Shown in pieces: positions 44,711 to 53,377 of a stretch of DNA of 64,000 nucleotides (positions within the stretch are counted from its first letter, which is position 1; every line of letters starts with the position of its first letter). The stretch covers positions 124,001-188,000 of the forward strand of contig NZ_ML703338.1 of the NCBI RefSeq assembly GCF_008638365.1, written 5' to 3'. Under the pieces are notes generated by a model. It had not been told where the DNA came from, ran no database searches, and saw nothing but the letters and a program-made list of their open reading frames with translations. The DNA is from Nocardiopsis quinghaiensis. GTDB lineage: Bacteria; Actinomycetota; Actinomycetes; Streptosporangiales; Streptosporangiaceae. The position numbers and the translations under genes are program-made.

Positions 44711-45328
44711 ATGGACGAGAACGAGCGGCGCGCGGCCAAGGGCCGCCTGCGCAAGGGGTTCCTGGAGCGGAGGCGGAGCCGCGGTCCCGAGGAGCGCTCC
44801 CGGGCCGGCTCGGCGGTCCGCGACACCCTCATGGACCTGCCGTGGCTGGCCATGGGCGGAACCGTCGCCTGCTACTACTCCGTGGGCGGCGAACCCGACA
44901 CCCACAAGCTGGTGACGGCCCTGTGGAAGCGCGGTACGTACGTGCTGCTGCCCGTGTTCCTGCCCGGCGGCGACCTGGACTGGGCGGCCTTCGACGGGCC
45001 GGACACCCTGGCCCCCGCCGGGCACGGCCTGCTGGAGCCCGTCGGCCACCGGTACGGGCCCGAGGTGCTGGCGCGGACGGACGCGGTGGTCTGTCCGGCG
45101 CTGGCCGTGGACCGGTGGGGGACGCGTCTGGGGCGCGGCGCCGGGTGCTACGACCGGGCCCTCGTCCACAAGGGCCCGCACACCCCGGCGATCGCCCTGG
45201 TCCACGACGAGGAGTTCGTGGAGTCGCTGCCCGCGGAACCGCACGACCGTCCGGTGGACGCCGTGGTCACCCCCGGAGGCGGCCTGCGAGTGTTCGACGC
45301 CGGCGTGTGGCCGGGCGAACGGACCTGA
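44711..45328 (+). CDS. 5-formyltetrahydrofolate cyclo-ligase
   Basis: This 205-residue protein converts 5-formyl-THF to methenyl-THF with ATP. It has the basic N-terminal helix, PALAVDRWGTRLGRGAGCYDRAL (family signature) and the C-terminal DAVVTPGG. ATG 44711. Divergent from galU across 170 bp. Confidence 0.92.
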   Translation: MDENERRAAKGRLRKGFLERRRSRGPEERSRAGSAVRDTLMDLPWLAMGGTVACYYSVGGEPDTHKLVTALWKRGTYVLLPVFLPGGDLDWAAFDGPDTLAPAGHGLLEPVGHRYGPEVLARTDAVVCPALAVDRWGTRLGRGAGCYDRALVHKGPHTPAIALVHDEEFVESLPAEPHDRPVDAVVTPGGGLRVFDAGVWPGERT

Positions 45329-45510
45329 ACGGGACTGAATCGGGATGAAACCCACCCACGGAAGCGTTGTCGCTGGCGGTCGCGCGGCGACGATCCGGCA
45401 TCGCGCCCCGACGTCCGTGTTCGGTGCCAGGCCCTGTCACGCCTCTGGTCGGCGAGCGCGTACTATTTAGCAGTCAACGGGCGAGAGTGCCAGCAAGGAG
45501 GACCCGAACA

Positions 45511-45873
45511 GTGCCTACGTATCAGTACGCGTGCACCGAGTGCGGCGCCCAGATGGAGGTCGTGCAGAGCTTCAGCGACGACGCGCTGACCGTCTGCCCC
45601 GAGTGCGAGGGACGCCTGCGCAAGGTGTACTCCGCCGTGGGCATCGTGTTCAAGGGCTCCGGCTTCTACCGCACCGACAGCGGAAAGAGCTCCAACAGCT
45701 CCGTGCTCACCGGCTCCGGCGAGAGCAAGGACGGCGGCGACTCCGCGGCCTCCGAGTCCTCCGGCTCCTCCGAATCGTCCTCGGACACCAAGAGCTCCTC
45801 CGGTTCCGAGACCGGTACCGCGAGCACGGCCAGTAGCACCAGCACCAGCGGCAGCAGCACCGCGGCCAGCTGA
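45511..45873 (+). CDS. FmdB-family zinc-ribbon protein with a serine-rich tail
   Basis: This 120-residue protein starts at GTG 45511 (GCAAGGAGG upstream). The zinc ribbon is formed by CTECGAQ and CPECEGR, followed by VGIVFKGSGFYRTD, the FmdB signature. The last 65 residues are a low-complexity Ser/Thr/Gly tail. FmdB proteins are putative regulators; in actinobacteria the gene typically lies next to 5-FTHF cyclo-ligase and an SAF-domain protein, as here. Confidence 0.9.
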   Translation: MPTYQYACTECGAQMEVVQSFSDDALTVCPECEGRLRKVYSAVGIVFKGSGFYRTDSGKSSNSSVLTGSGESKDGGDSAASESSGSSESSSDTKSSSGSETGTASTASSTSTSGSSTAAS

Positions 45874-45896
45874 GTCGCCGGGCCGTTGACCGCCAC

Positions 45897-45922
45897 CGCG
45901 CCGCCGAGTCCTCGGCGGCGCG
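45897..45922 (+). terminator. Terminator after fmdB
   Basis: Perfect 12-bp arms CGCGCCGCCGAG / CTCGGCGGCGCG around TC, 23 bp after the stop. As RNA it forms a strong stem of about 11 bp. No T-tract. Confidence 0.6.
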
Positions 45923-46037
45923 CGGCATGTCCGGCCCCACGAGGCGGGACACGCCTCCGCGGGCACCCGGGAAGAAGCCCGGCCGGAGAGCCTGTGGACA
46001 ACGCCCGGACGGCCTCTTCGCGGCCTAGCGTTGAACC

Positions 46038-46688
46038 ATGGCCGAAGTCCCACCCCCCTACCGGCACCGTCGGATGGCCGTCCGCCTCCTGGACCGGTAC
46101 CGGCGCGTCCTCGCCTCCCTCCTGACCGCCGTGGCGCTCGTCAGCGCCGTCCTGGCCGTGCGGCCCCTCCCCGCGCCCACCGTCCAGGTACTCGTCGCCT
46201 CCCGTGACCTCGACGCCTCGGGGCCCCTCACCGAGCACGACCTCACCGAGCTGTCCCTGCCCGCCGGCACCGCGCCGAGCGGTGCGCTGGCGGTCGGCGC
46301 CCGGACGTCCGGACTCCTCCTCAACGCCCCGGTGCGCCACGGCGAGGTGATCACCGACGCCCGCCTGTCCGACCCTCCCGCACGGCCGTACGGCCCCGAC
46401 CTGGTCGCCGTACCGGTGCGGGTCGCCGATCCCGGTGCCGTGGCCCTGCTCTCCCCCGGCAGCCGGGTGGACGTCCTCGCCGCCAGCGGACACGACGACC
46501 TCGCGCCCACCCGTGCGGGTCCCGCCGTGGAGGTGGTCAGCGACCGTCCCGTCCTGGCCCTGCCGGAGGGGACCGGCCCGGGCGGGGAGAGGGGTGCGCT
46601 GGTCCTCATCGCCGCCACACCCGCCGAGGCCAGGAACCTGGCGGGCCACGCCACCGCCTCACGACTGTCCATCACCATCCGCGGTTGA
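46038..46688 (+). CDS. SAF-domain (CpaB/RcpC-like) membrane protein
   Basis: This 216-residue protein has an N-terminal transmembrane helix (about 24-42) and an SAF domain (VQVLVASRDLDASGPLTEHDL, GRVLLNAPVRHGEVIT-like region) at about 50-115, then a RcpC-like part with VPVRVADPGAVALLSPGSRVDV. Such proteins take part in pilus (Flp) assembly; no pilus genes are here, and the stand-alone actinobacterial copy next to mscL has no known role. Confidence 0.85.
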   Translation: MAEVPPPYRHRRMAVRLLDRYRRVLASLLTAVALVSAVLAVRPLPAPTVQVLVASRDLDASGPLTEHDLTELSLPAGTAPSGALAVGARTSGLLLNAPVRHGEVITDARLSDPPARPYGPDLVAVPVRVADPGAVALLSPGSRVDVLAASGHDDLAPTRAGPAVEVVSDRPVLALPEGTGPGGERGALVLIAATPAEARNLAGHATASRLSITIRG

Positions 46689-46910
46689 CCGCCGCCCCCG
46701 GCGGGCGAAGCCGGCCCGGCGTCGTCGGTCCTCCGCCGAAAGGGCCGCGTCCCGGTGCCGGTACGGGCACCATGGACGCACGGCGTCCCTTCCGGCGCCC
46801 GTCCGTTCGTGCCCACCCCCGCACGGACACGGTGACAATGACAACACCCAAGGTAACCGCCCCTCCCCTGTTTCCGGGCGGGGCCGACAAGTTCGATAGG
46901 GCTGTTCCCC

Positions 46911-47315
46911 ATGCAAGGCTTCAAGACGTTCCTGCTCCAGGGAAACCTGGTGCAACTGGCGGTCGCGGTCGTGATCGGCGCGGTCTTCGCCGACCTCGTC
47001 ACCGCGTTCACCGAGGGGTTCATCACCCCGCTGCTCGGGATCTTCGGCGGCGTCCCGTCCTTCGGCGAGCTCTACTTCGAGATCAACGGGAGCCGCTTCC
47101 CGTACGGCGCGTTCGTCGACGCGCTGATCTCGTTCCTGATCACCGCCGCGATCCTGTACTTCTTCGTGGTGCTGCCCGCCGCCAACGCCCTGGAGCGGTT
47201 CGCCAGGGCCGAGGAGAGCCTCACCCGGGAGTGCCCCCACTGCTTCAGCCAGATCAGCAGGAAGGCCACCCGGTGCGCCGACTGCACCAGTGAGGTCGCC
47301 CCGGAACCCGTCTGA
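46911..47315 (+). CDS. mscL: Large-conductance mechanosensitive channel with C-terminal zinc ribbon
   Basis: This 134-residue protein begins MQGFKTFLLQGNLVQLAVAVVIGAVF-like, the N-terminal helix and TM1 of MscL, with TM2 at about residues 68-90. Instead of the usual helical bundle, the C-terminus holds CPHCFSQISRKATRCADC, a four-cysteine zinc ribbon. MscL opens under osmotic downshock. The ribbon version occurs in actinobacteria. Confidence 0.9.
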   Translation: MQGFKTFLLQGNLVQLAVAVVIGAVFADLVTAFTEGFITPLLGIFGGVPSFGELYFEINGSRFPYGAFVDALISFLITAAILYFFVVLPAANALERFARAEESLTRECPHCFSQISRKATRCADCTSEVAPEPV

Positions 47316-47334
47316 GGAGGGGACCGGAACACAC

Positions 47335-47363
47335 CGGGGGCGGTCCCGCTCGGGCCGCCCCCG
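47335..47363. terminator. Bidirectional terminator between mscL and the M15 peptidase
   Basis: Perfect 9-bp stem CGGGGGCGG (47335-47343) with CCGCCCCCG (47355-47363), in the 53-bp gap between convergent genes. Confidence 0.65.
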
Positions 47364-47368
47364 AGGCG

Positions 47369-48475
47369 TCAGCGGGTGTACTCCCAGTGCCAGGGCTCGA
47401 AGGGGCTGGACTTGGCCCAGGCCGGATGGATCCACCCGAAGTCGGCGCCGTTGGTCTCCATCCAGTTCCAACGCTCGGACCTGTAGTTCTGGATGCCGCA
47501 ACCCAGGTCGAGCGCCTGCCCCAGTCCGTGGTTGCTCGTACCGGGTACCGCCGCGAAGCCGGGTGCCACCTGCGCGTAGACGCGGTGCTGGTTGGGCAGG
47601 TCGCGGTAGGCGCTGGTGATGCAGATGTTCTCGCCGTACTCGTCCACGTACCTCGCGTTGAGCTGGAGGAAGTCCACGGCCGCGTCGGCCCGCAGCTGCT
47701 TGTCGTCGTAGAGGTCGCAGAGGGCGCTCCCCGGGAGCAGGCCGTTGGCGGCGCCCTCGGCGTTCGCGGCCGCGGCGGGATCGCAGTCGCCCGCGGCCAT
47801 GTAGGCCTCCGGGTCGATGCCGCGCTCCTCCAGCTCCGCGACGAGCTCGTTCGTGGTCTCCTCGGACTGCTCGCGCAGCCGCTCGATGTCCGCCGCGAGC
47901 TCGACCTGCTCCAGCTGGGTGGTGGTCTGCAGCTCCTGTGCCTCACTCGTCAGCTCCACCTGCTCCTCGCGCAGGTCGGTGGCCTCCTGGATGAGCGCCT
48001 GGTTGTCCTCGGAGATCTTCGCCGCGTAGGACTGCATCCGCAGATCCTCGTTGAGCGACCCCGACGCCAGCACGGCGAGTATTCCGCCGTCGGGCCGCTT
48101 GTACAGGGTGCTGGCCAGCTGGGCCAGCGGCTCGCGCATCTCGTTGAGTTCGAGCTCGGTCTGCTGGAGTTCGTAGAGGGTGTCGACCAGCTCTTCCTGG
48201 GCCTCCTCCAGCGCCTCCTGGCGCTCGGCCTGCTCCTCGGTGGTCTCCTCCAACTCCTCCGAGGCGGCCTCCGCCCGCTGCCGGAACTCCTCCAGGCTGG
48301 CCTCGGCCGGATCCAGCGCCGATACGGGTACCGGCACGACGAGCAGCGCGGTGACGACCACGAGCGTCACCGCTTGGGCGAAACGAACGCGGTAGGACAT
48401 CGCGAAGGCGGTCAGCACCCCGCTGCCACCCGGCACGCGGGACCTGCGCCGCGCCGCATCAGAAGTGAACGGCAC
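47369..48475 (-). CDS. Secreted M15-family D-alanyl-D-alanine carboxypeptidase
   Basis: This protein of about 368 residues starts at GTG 48475, where GGAGGATC gives a good ribosome-binding site. A signal-anchor follows at about 30-50, then a long coiled coil of about 160 residues (Glu/Gln/Leu repeats). The catalytic VanY-type domain carries the zinc ligands in SNHGLGQALDL and the final EPWHWEY. It trims peptidoglycan stem peptides; the coiled coil could regulate it, as in RipC/FtsX-linked hydrolases. Confidence 0.88.
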   Translation of the reverse strand: MPFTSDAARRRSRVPGGSGVLTAFAMSYRVRFAQAVTLVVVTALLVVPVPVSALDPAEASLEEFRQRAEAASEELEETTEEQAERQEALEEAQEELVDTLYELQQTELELNEMREPLAQLASTLYKRPDGGILAVLASGSLNEDLRMQSYAAKISEDNQALIQEATDLREEQVELTSEAQELQTTTQLEQVELAADIERLREQSEETTNELVAELEERGIDPEAYMAAGDCDPAAAANAEGAANGLLPGSALCDLYDDKQLRADAAVDFLQLNARYVDEYGENICITSAYRDLPNQHRVYAQVAPGFAAVPGTSNHGLGQALDLGCGIQNYRSERWNWMETNGADFGWIHPAWAKSSPFEPWHWEYTR

Positions 48476-48894
48476 GAATGATCCTCCGGCTGCTTTCTTC
48501 GAACACCTACCCGTGACCGCAAGGCAACGTACTACATGTCCACATACGGCCACACGAGACCGTTCCGCCGGACGGAGCGGGCCGTACAAGGGCTCCCGCC
48601 CACGCCACCGCCCCCTGCCCCCGCCTTCGGCGGAACACCTGGTCATCCCTGCGCGAGCCGAAGCCGCACCCCGGTTCCCACAGCAACCGAAGACACGCAT
48701 GTGGTCATAACATGACATGTGCCATGAACAACATCACACCGCTCCAGGACAACCAATCGTAGGTCAGCGTACTCCGCCATACACGCAGAGTCGCCCAGTC
48801 ACGCCCGGGAAGCGGGGACCGACACCCCATCCACAGCCATCCTGGGTTAGGCTTGGTCCCGTGGCGGGGGAGGAGATACCTCCGTCAGACCCAT
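48476..48894. other. 419-bp gap, no gene
   Basis: This region holds the 5' leader of the M15 peptidase gene on the minus strand and the promoter of tRNA-Arg on the plus strand. I looked for a cyclic-di-AMP riboswitch, common before cell-wall hydrolases, and did not find its conserved core. Confidence 0.5.
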
Positions 48895-48967
48895 GGCTCC
48901 ATAGCTCAGGGGATAGAGCACCGCTCTCCTAAAGCGGGTGTCGCAGGTTCGAATCCTGCTGGGGCCG
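48895..48967 (+). tRNA. tRNA-Arg (anticodon CCT)
   Basis: Cloverleaf: acceptor GGCTCCA with TGGGGCC, D arm GCTCAGGGGATAGAGC, anticodon stem CCGCT/AGCGG with loop CTCCTAA, and T arm GCAGG-TTCGAAT-CCTGC. It reads AGG. The 3' half is the attachment site of the genomic island, so the acceptor end after 48959 is supplied by the element. Confidence 0.95.
48921..48959 (+). other. Left attachment site (attL) inside tRNA-Arg
   Basis: These 39 bp recur at 56769-56807 with a single mismatch (T at 48930, C at 56778). The last 29 bp, starting AAAGCGGGTGTCGCAGGTTC, are identical. A tRNA 3' half as attB is typical for tyrosine integrases, and an integrase remnant lies next to it. Confidence 0.85.
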
Positions 48968-48974
48968 CCCCTGT

Positions 48975-49010
48975 GACCTGGGGTTTCTCTCGAACGAGAG
49001 ACCCCAGGTC
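48975..49010. terminator. Strong hairpin between tRNA-Arg and the integrase remnant
   Basis: GACCTGGGGT (48975-48984) pairs with ACCCCAGGTC (49001-49010), and CTCTCG pairs with CGAGAG inside. It probably ends the tRNA transcript and, on the other strand, the integrase gene. Confidence 0.65.
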
Positions 49011-49046
49011 GCTGATCTGGTCTCAGTTGTGGTCTCAGTTTCCGGG

Positions 49047-49319
49047 TCATCCCCATAGTGCTTCTCCCATCCGGTCCACCGCTCCGCGGGTGAGTTCGTT
49101 GCTGGCGTGGATGTAGCGGGCGGTCTGCGACATCTGCGAGTGGCCGAGGATCTGCCGGATCGTCCTGGGATCGATTCCCAGTGCCGCCAACAGCGTCCCG
49201 GCGGTGTGGCGACCACCGTGGACCCGGGCGTCGCGTACGCCGGCGATACGCAACACGCTCTTTCCGTCAGCCCAGCCCAAAAGCGAGTGTTTCGTTCCGG
49301 GACCACGGGAGCGGTGCAT
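49047..49319 (-). pseudogene. Tyrosine integrase, C-terminal remnant
   Basis: The 90-residue frame ends in VHGGRHTAGTLLAALGIDP, RTIRQILGHSQMSQTARY and IHAS, the R-H-x-x-H and catalytic Tyr region of phage-type integrases. The N-terminal core-binding domain and the first catalytic Arg are absent, and no frame in the 300 bp upstream supplies them. The gene ends toward the attachment site, as expected of the enzyme that inserted the island. Confidence 0.85.
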
Positions 49320-49623
49320 CCGGTGACCAGCAGGGTCACCAGAGCCGCAACCAAGGCGCGGTCTCCCTCATACGTCCTCCCCGGTCCAGCGTGAGGCGTT
49401 CCGGTTGAGGCTCCCCGTCGGGCATCTTTCAGCCGGTGTCCCCGGTTCCGGAACCGCCACGCTGTGCGGCTTCCGATCCGGGCGCCCCGGCTCACCGGCT
49501 CGGTGTGCGGTCGCCGCGTTCGCCGACGCCGGTCACGTGGATGCCGTGTGTGAACGGTGGCCACGGGTAGCCCCCTGTGCGGAAGCAAGGTTCTGGGCCG
49601 GGTGGAGACGGAAGGGATAACCG

Positions 49624-50631
49624 TTGTTGTGGGACGTGGCGGCGATCACGGCCGCGGCACTGATCCTCGTCGTCGGCGGGGGCCCGTTCACCCGGCTGGT
49701 CGACCGGCTCGCCGACCGCACCGGTATGGGCGAGACCGTGGCGGGGATCGTCCTGGTCGGTGCGGTCACCTCGCTGCCCGGCCTGATCACCAGCGTCGTC
49801 GGCGCGGCCCACGGTGAGGCCTCCTTCGCCATGAACAACGCCTTGGGCGGCATCGCGGCGCAGACGGTGTTCATCGCCCTGGCGGACATGTTCTACCGGC
49901 GCACGAACCTGGAGCACGCCGCCGCCTCGTTGCCCAACCTCCTCGCACCGATCGGGCTCTGCATCATGTTCGGCGTGGTCCTGGTGGCCGGGGCGGGGCC
50001 GCCGCTGAGTGTCCTGGGCGTACACCCCGCCTCGGCTCTGCTCGTGGCCTGCTACCTGTACTGGCTGTGGCTCTCACGCAAGGTCCGCGCCGAACCCATG
50101 TGGCGGGTGGAGCACACCCGCAACACCCAGACCGACGAACCGGATCCGTCCGGCGGCGGCGAGGACGAGTCTCTTGCGGGTATGTGGGTGAAGTTCGCGG
50201 CGCTCGCCTGCGTAGTGGCCGCCACCGGTTACGTCGTGGGTGAGACCGGGTTGTCGTTGGCCGAGCGAACGGGGATGTCGGAGGGACTGGTCGGGGCGCT
50301 GATCACCGGTGTGGTCACTTCCCTGCCCGAGCTCGTGACGGTGCTGTACGCGGTCCGCATCCGCGCCCTGCACCTGGCCCTCGGGGACATCATCGGCGGC
50401 AACGGCTTCGACGTGCTCTTCCTCGCCGCCTCCGACCTGGCCTACCGGGAGGGGCCCCTCTACGCCGCGATGGACGCCCGGGTGGTGCTGCTCATCGGCC
50501 TGGGCATCGTGCTCAACCTCCTGGTCGCCGCGGGACTCATCCGCCGCCAGGAATCTGGGATCGGCTTCGAGGGAATCGCCCTGCTCGCCTTCTACGCGGC
50601 CGGAACGGTCATGCTGATCTCCCTCGGGTGA
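49624..50631 (+). CDS. Sodium/calcium exchanger family transporter
   Basis: This 335-residue membrane protein has two inverted halves of about five helices. Each has an alpha repeat: GAVTSLPGLITSVVGAAHGE and TGVVTSLPELVTVLYAVR. The first repeat has Gly where the family usually has Glu (SLPG versus SLPE), which may alter ion binding. TTG start at 49624, with GGAAGGGA upstream. It exchanges a cation across the membrane; the ion is not certain. Confidence 0.8.
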   Translation: MLWDVAAITAAALILVVGGGPFTRLVDRLADRTGMGETVAGIVLVGAVTSLPGLITSVVGAAHGEASFAMNNALGGIAAQTVFIALADMFYRRTNLEHAAASLPNLLAPIGLCIMFGVVLVAGAGPPLSVLGVHPASALLVACYLYWLWLSRKVRAEPMWRVEHTRNTQTDEPDPSGGGEDESLAGMWVKFAALACVVAATGYVVGETGLSLAERTGMSEGLVGALITGVVTSLPELVTVLYAVRIRALHLALGDIIGGNGFDVLFLAASDLAYREGPLYAAMDARVVLLIGLGIVLNLLVAAGLIRRQESGIGFEGIALLAFYAAGTVMLISLG

Positions 50632-50731
50632 ACACGCGTGACACGTGCCGAGTCCGGTGGAGCCATGCTCTTACGAGTTGGTGCGCGATAACGGGTGAGG
50701 CTTCACCGGAGGGCCGTGGCATCCTCCGGTC

Positions 50732-51250
50732 GTGACGGTCAAGGTCAATCGTGCGGTCCTGGCCCATGCCTGGCCCGCTGGCATCTCCCAGCACCACCTG
50801 GCCGCGCTCACCGAGGAGCTGCCCGCCCCTGGGAAGCGGTAGTCCAAGACTGCCGGTACCGGGTCCGGGGTAGTGAAAGGAAGCGGGCCGCCGGGGCGGG
50901 CGCCCGGCACCGTTTGGTCTTCGCCGACCGCCTGGTGGCCCCCTGATCCATCTGCGCCACGACCTGCCGCACGCGGTCCTGGGCCTGCTGTTCGGGGTGG
51001 GTCGGTCCACCGTCACACGGGCCGTGGGCCAGGTCCGCGCTCTGTCGGCCGAGCGGGGACGCGCGGCCCCACGCGGGTCGGGGCGTGCGTCTGCGCACCT
51101 TGGAGGACGCCTTTCGCCTACGCCCAGACCGAGGATGTGGAGCTGTGGTTGGACGCCGCCGAGGTCCAGGTGCGCCGGCCCCAGCGGGTCGGAGCAGGCG
51201 GCGGGCGTTCGTCTCGGGCAAGAAGAAGCAGATTCCCAAGGAAGTTGCCA
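50732..51250 (+). pseudogene. IS5-family transposase, frameshifted and truncated
   Basis: Fragments in different frames join to a typical actinobacterial IS5 transposase: VNRAVLAHAWPAGISQHHLA, then LIHLRHDLPHAVLGLLFGVG with RSTVTRAVGQVR, then FAYAQTEDVELWLD and RAFVSGKKKQ. The first frame stops at 50842, so at least two frameshifts are needed. The catalytic DDE part after GKKKQ is missing. Confidence 0.75.
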
Positions 51251-51279
51251 ACCCGGAACGGTTACCGAGCGTGAGCGGT

Positions 51280-51434
51280 TCAGGCCGCCGGGGCCAGATT
51301 CGCGGCTGGCGCCGTCACGTAGGGCCGTCCGTCGCGCAGCATCGCCCAGAGCACGTTGAGCCTGCGCCTGGCAAGCGCGATGACGGCCTGCTTACGGGGC
51401 CCTTGCCTTCGGCCCTCTTGCGCTCGTAGAACGC
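51280..51434 (-). pseudogene. IS110-family transposase, C-terminal scrap
   Basis: On the minus strand the frame FYERKRAEGKG continues after a frameshift as RKQAVIALARRRLNVLWAML and ends RDGRPYVTAPAANLAP-like, the end of IS110 transposases. Only about 50 residues are left. Confidence 0.7.
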
Positions 51435-51564
51435 TTTCGAGGTCGGGCGTCACCCCTACGACCCACCGGGCGAAGCACTGTGGTCATGCGAGTTCATCGC
51501 GGACCGCCAGGGCGCGCACAAGTGGCAGGCGGAGGGCCTCACCCTCCCGGTCCCGTCCTCCTGA
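51430..51564 (+). pseudogene. C-terminal fragment of an unidentified gene
   Basis: A 44-residue frame without a start (NAFEVGRHPYDPPGEALW, then SCEFIADRQGAHKWQAEG) has good coding bias and ends at TGA 51564. It is cut on the left by the IS110 scrap. No family is recognised. Confidence 0.4.
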
Positions 51565-51649
51565 CGACCTCCACCCAGCCGCTGCGGCCTACGACGGCGG
51601 CCTGGCACCGTTGGTGACATCGCGTGTCGCGAGCGGTGACGTTCTCCAA

Positions 51650-51801
51650 TTCTGGCACTGATCTTGTGGTTCTCTCACGAAGGACCACGGAGACCTGTGT
51701 CCCCTGAGCCACGTGCGCCCTTCATGAGGTCGATGAAGTACTCCCTGCGTCTACTCCGTCTGAGCCACGGACCGTGACGAACCACAAGATCAGTGCCAGA
51801 A
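51650..51801. mobile_element. MITE with perfect 23-bp terminal inverted repeats
   Basis: TTCTGGCACTGATCTTGTGG plus TTC at 51650-51672 is the exact inverse complement of 51779-51801. The element is 152 bp and too short to code for a transposase. It is probably moved by a related IS elsewhere in the genome. Confidence 0.8.
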
Positions 51802-52001
51802 CCCGTTCTCATGTCGCTCAGCATTCGCGGCGGTCGGCGACCAACTGGGCGCAGGAATTGAATCGGGAGTTGGCGGTGGGCCATATCCGCTCGGCCGCGA
51901 GCTTACTCATATCCGCCGACCAGGCCATCGATCCTTTCAGGAGGTACTTGGCTCGCCCCTTTGCCAAGTCAAGCCGGTCTAGCTGACCGGATGTGGACAA
52001 C

Positions 52002-52012
52002 CACGATCTTGT
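52002..52012 (+). repeat. 11-bp direct repeat left of the ABC cassette
   Basis: CACGATCTTGT occurs here and at 55930-55940, on either side of the five-gene cassette. It shares GATCTTGT with the MITE ends and the 42112 inverted repeat. It could be the end of an IS that carried the cassette. Confidence 0.35.
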
Positions 52013-52246
52013 TTTCAGGCTTAGCTCTAATGCCTGCCATGATGACAAGAGCCCACACCCAGGGTAAATTACCCTGGGTTACTTGATGTCTAGAAAATTA
52101 CATTGATAGCGTCGCAGAAGCGCGTGAGGAGAACCGGTTCTTCTCACGTAGGTGGTGGTTTCGTTCCGGTCGCAACCTCCGCCACCCACGGTCGATCGTG
52201 CAGATATTAAAGAATACGGTGATTTACTGAGGATCAGGAGAACACC

Positions 52247-52549
52247 TTGAAGGTCAAGGACCGCGCGGCGAACGCCGCGGATTGGTCGCTCAACGCGGCC
52301 TCGAATGTGGCTGCATCCATTCCTGTTCGGGGGGCCGGACGAGTCGCGGGCGCTCTGCAGGGCACTCGCGCCAACGACGCTCCCGTGGTCGTAGTGATCC
52401 TGGCCGCCGCGGCGTTCGTGGCGATGATTCTCGCTATGGGACTCATCGCGGCCTGGACAGCCGTCTGCGTGAATAGGGGAATGTACCCGGCGTTCGACCA
52501 GCCGCCGATCGACCAGGGTGGAACCTGGAAGATTTACTGCGTTGATTAG
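52247..52549 (+). CDS. Membrane-anchored small protein, candidate peptide precursor
   Basis: This 100-residue protein starts at TTG 52247 with AGGAG six nt upstream. Residues 1-45 are hydrophilic with amphipathic character, residues 46-73 form one very hydrophobic helix, and the last 27 residues start at Cys74 and end KIYCVD, with the second Cys at 98. A disulphide loop of about 25 residues outside the membrane is likely. It is first in a cassette with an ABC exporter and an HExxH membrane protease, so it may be a precursor cut within or next to its helix. No family is recognised. Confidence 0.6.
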   Translation: MKVKDRAANAADWSLNAASNVAASIPVRGAGRVAGALQGTRANDAPVVVVILAAAAFVAMILAMGLIAAWTAVCVNRGMYPAFDQPPIDQGGTWKIYCVD

Positions 52550-52588
52550 TTGAGCACGTACCGTCGATGATGTCGTAGACGAGGAGGC

Positions 52589-53368
52589 ATGTTGTTGTCC
52601 CAACCGAGTGCCTTGCTGCAGGTTGCACGGGTCTCCAAGCGTTACCGCAAGACCCTTGCGCTCCACGAGGTCTCCTTCGATCTGGCTTCGGGCGGAATCT
52701 ACGGTCTGCTCGGCCCCAACGGGTCCGGGAAGACGACATGCCTCCACCTCATCACCGGCCTCATCCAGCCCACCCGAGGCACCATCACCTTGGGCGGGAT
52801 TGCTGTCCAGGACAAAAGAAGCCGCTTTCTGCTCGGATTCGCTCCCGATGATCTACCTCTACCGGCTTCTTTGACCGGTAGGGAGTACTTGGACCTGCAC
52901 GATCGCCTCCGTGGTCGTGATGACCGCCACAGAGCTCAGGCCTTGGCCGCGGCGTTGGGTATCGACGACGATCTGCACCGACAGATCTCGGAGTACTCGC
53001 ATGGCATGAAACGGAAAATTCAGATTATCGCGGCCGCCATGCACCGCCCCGAACTATTGATCCTCGATGAGCCCTTTCGCGGTCTGGATCCTGACTCAGC
53101 GTTCGTCCTACGCGATCTCATGGAGTCCTTCACCGCCTCGGGACGAACTATCCTCATCGCCACGCACGACATGCTGCGTGCCGAACGCGACTGCCGCACA
53201 GTTTTTATCCTGCACAAGGGAGAACTGCTAGATTCCGGTCCGCCGGTGGGGCTGAGGAAAAAATACGGAGCCAGCGACATGGAAACGGTCTTCCTTGAGG
53301 CTACCGGAGTCATTGGTGGACGCCAAGACAGACTTGACATGATCGGCTCCATATTTGCACATGAGTGA
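52589..53368 (+). CDS. ABC transporter ATP-binding protein of the peptide cassette
   Basis: This 259-residue single nucleotide-binding domain has Walker A GPNGSGKTT at about 42-50, signature EYSHGMKRKIQ (SHGMK in place of LSGGQ, as in bacteriocin-immunity and ABC-2 exporters), Walker B LLILDEPF and the histidine in IATHD. GAGGAGG precedes ATG 52589. It would drive the membrane protein at 53662. Confidence 0.9.
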   Translation: MLLSQPSALLQVARVSKRYRKTLALHEVSFDLASGGIYGLLGPNGSGKTTCLHLITGLIQPTRGTITLGGIAVQDKRSRFLLGFAPDDLPLPASLTGREYLDLHDRLRGRDDRHRAQALAAALGIDDDLHRQISEYSHGMKRKIQIIAAAMHRPELLILDEPFRGLDPDSAFVLRDLMESFTASGRTILIATHDMLRAERDCRTVFILHKGELLDSGPPVGLRKKYGASDMETVFLEATGVIGGRQDRLDMIGSIFAHE

Positions 53369-53377
53369 AGGAGAAAA

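Noticed and set aside
48476-48894. Cyclic-di-AMP riboswitch upstream of the M15 peptidase
   Set aside because: Such switches often precede cell-wall hydrolases, but I could not find the conserved core elements on the minus strand, only GGGAACC in isolation.
48847-49056. Protein-coding frame on the minus strand over tRNA-Arg
   Set aside because: It is the well-known false product seen antisense to tRNA genes (it contains RIRTCDTRFRRA).
51818-52048. A 76-codon minus-strand frame beside the MITE
   Set aside because: No ribosome-binding site and no coding bias. It lies in the AT-richer DNA between mobile remnants.
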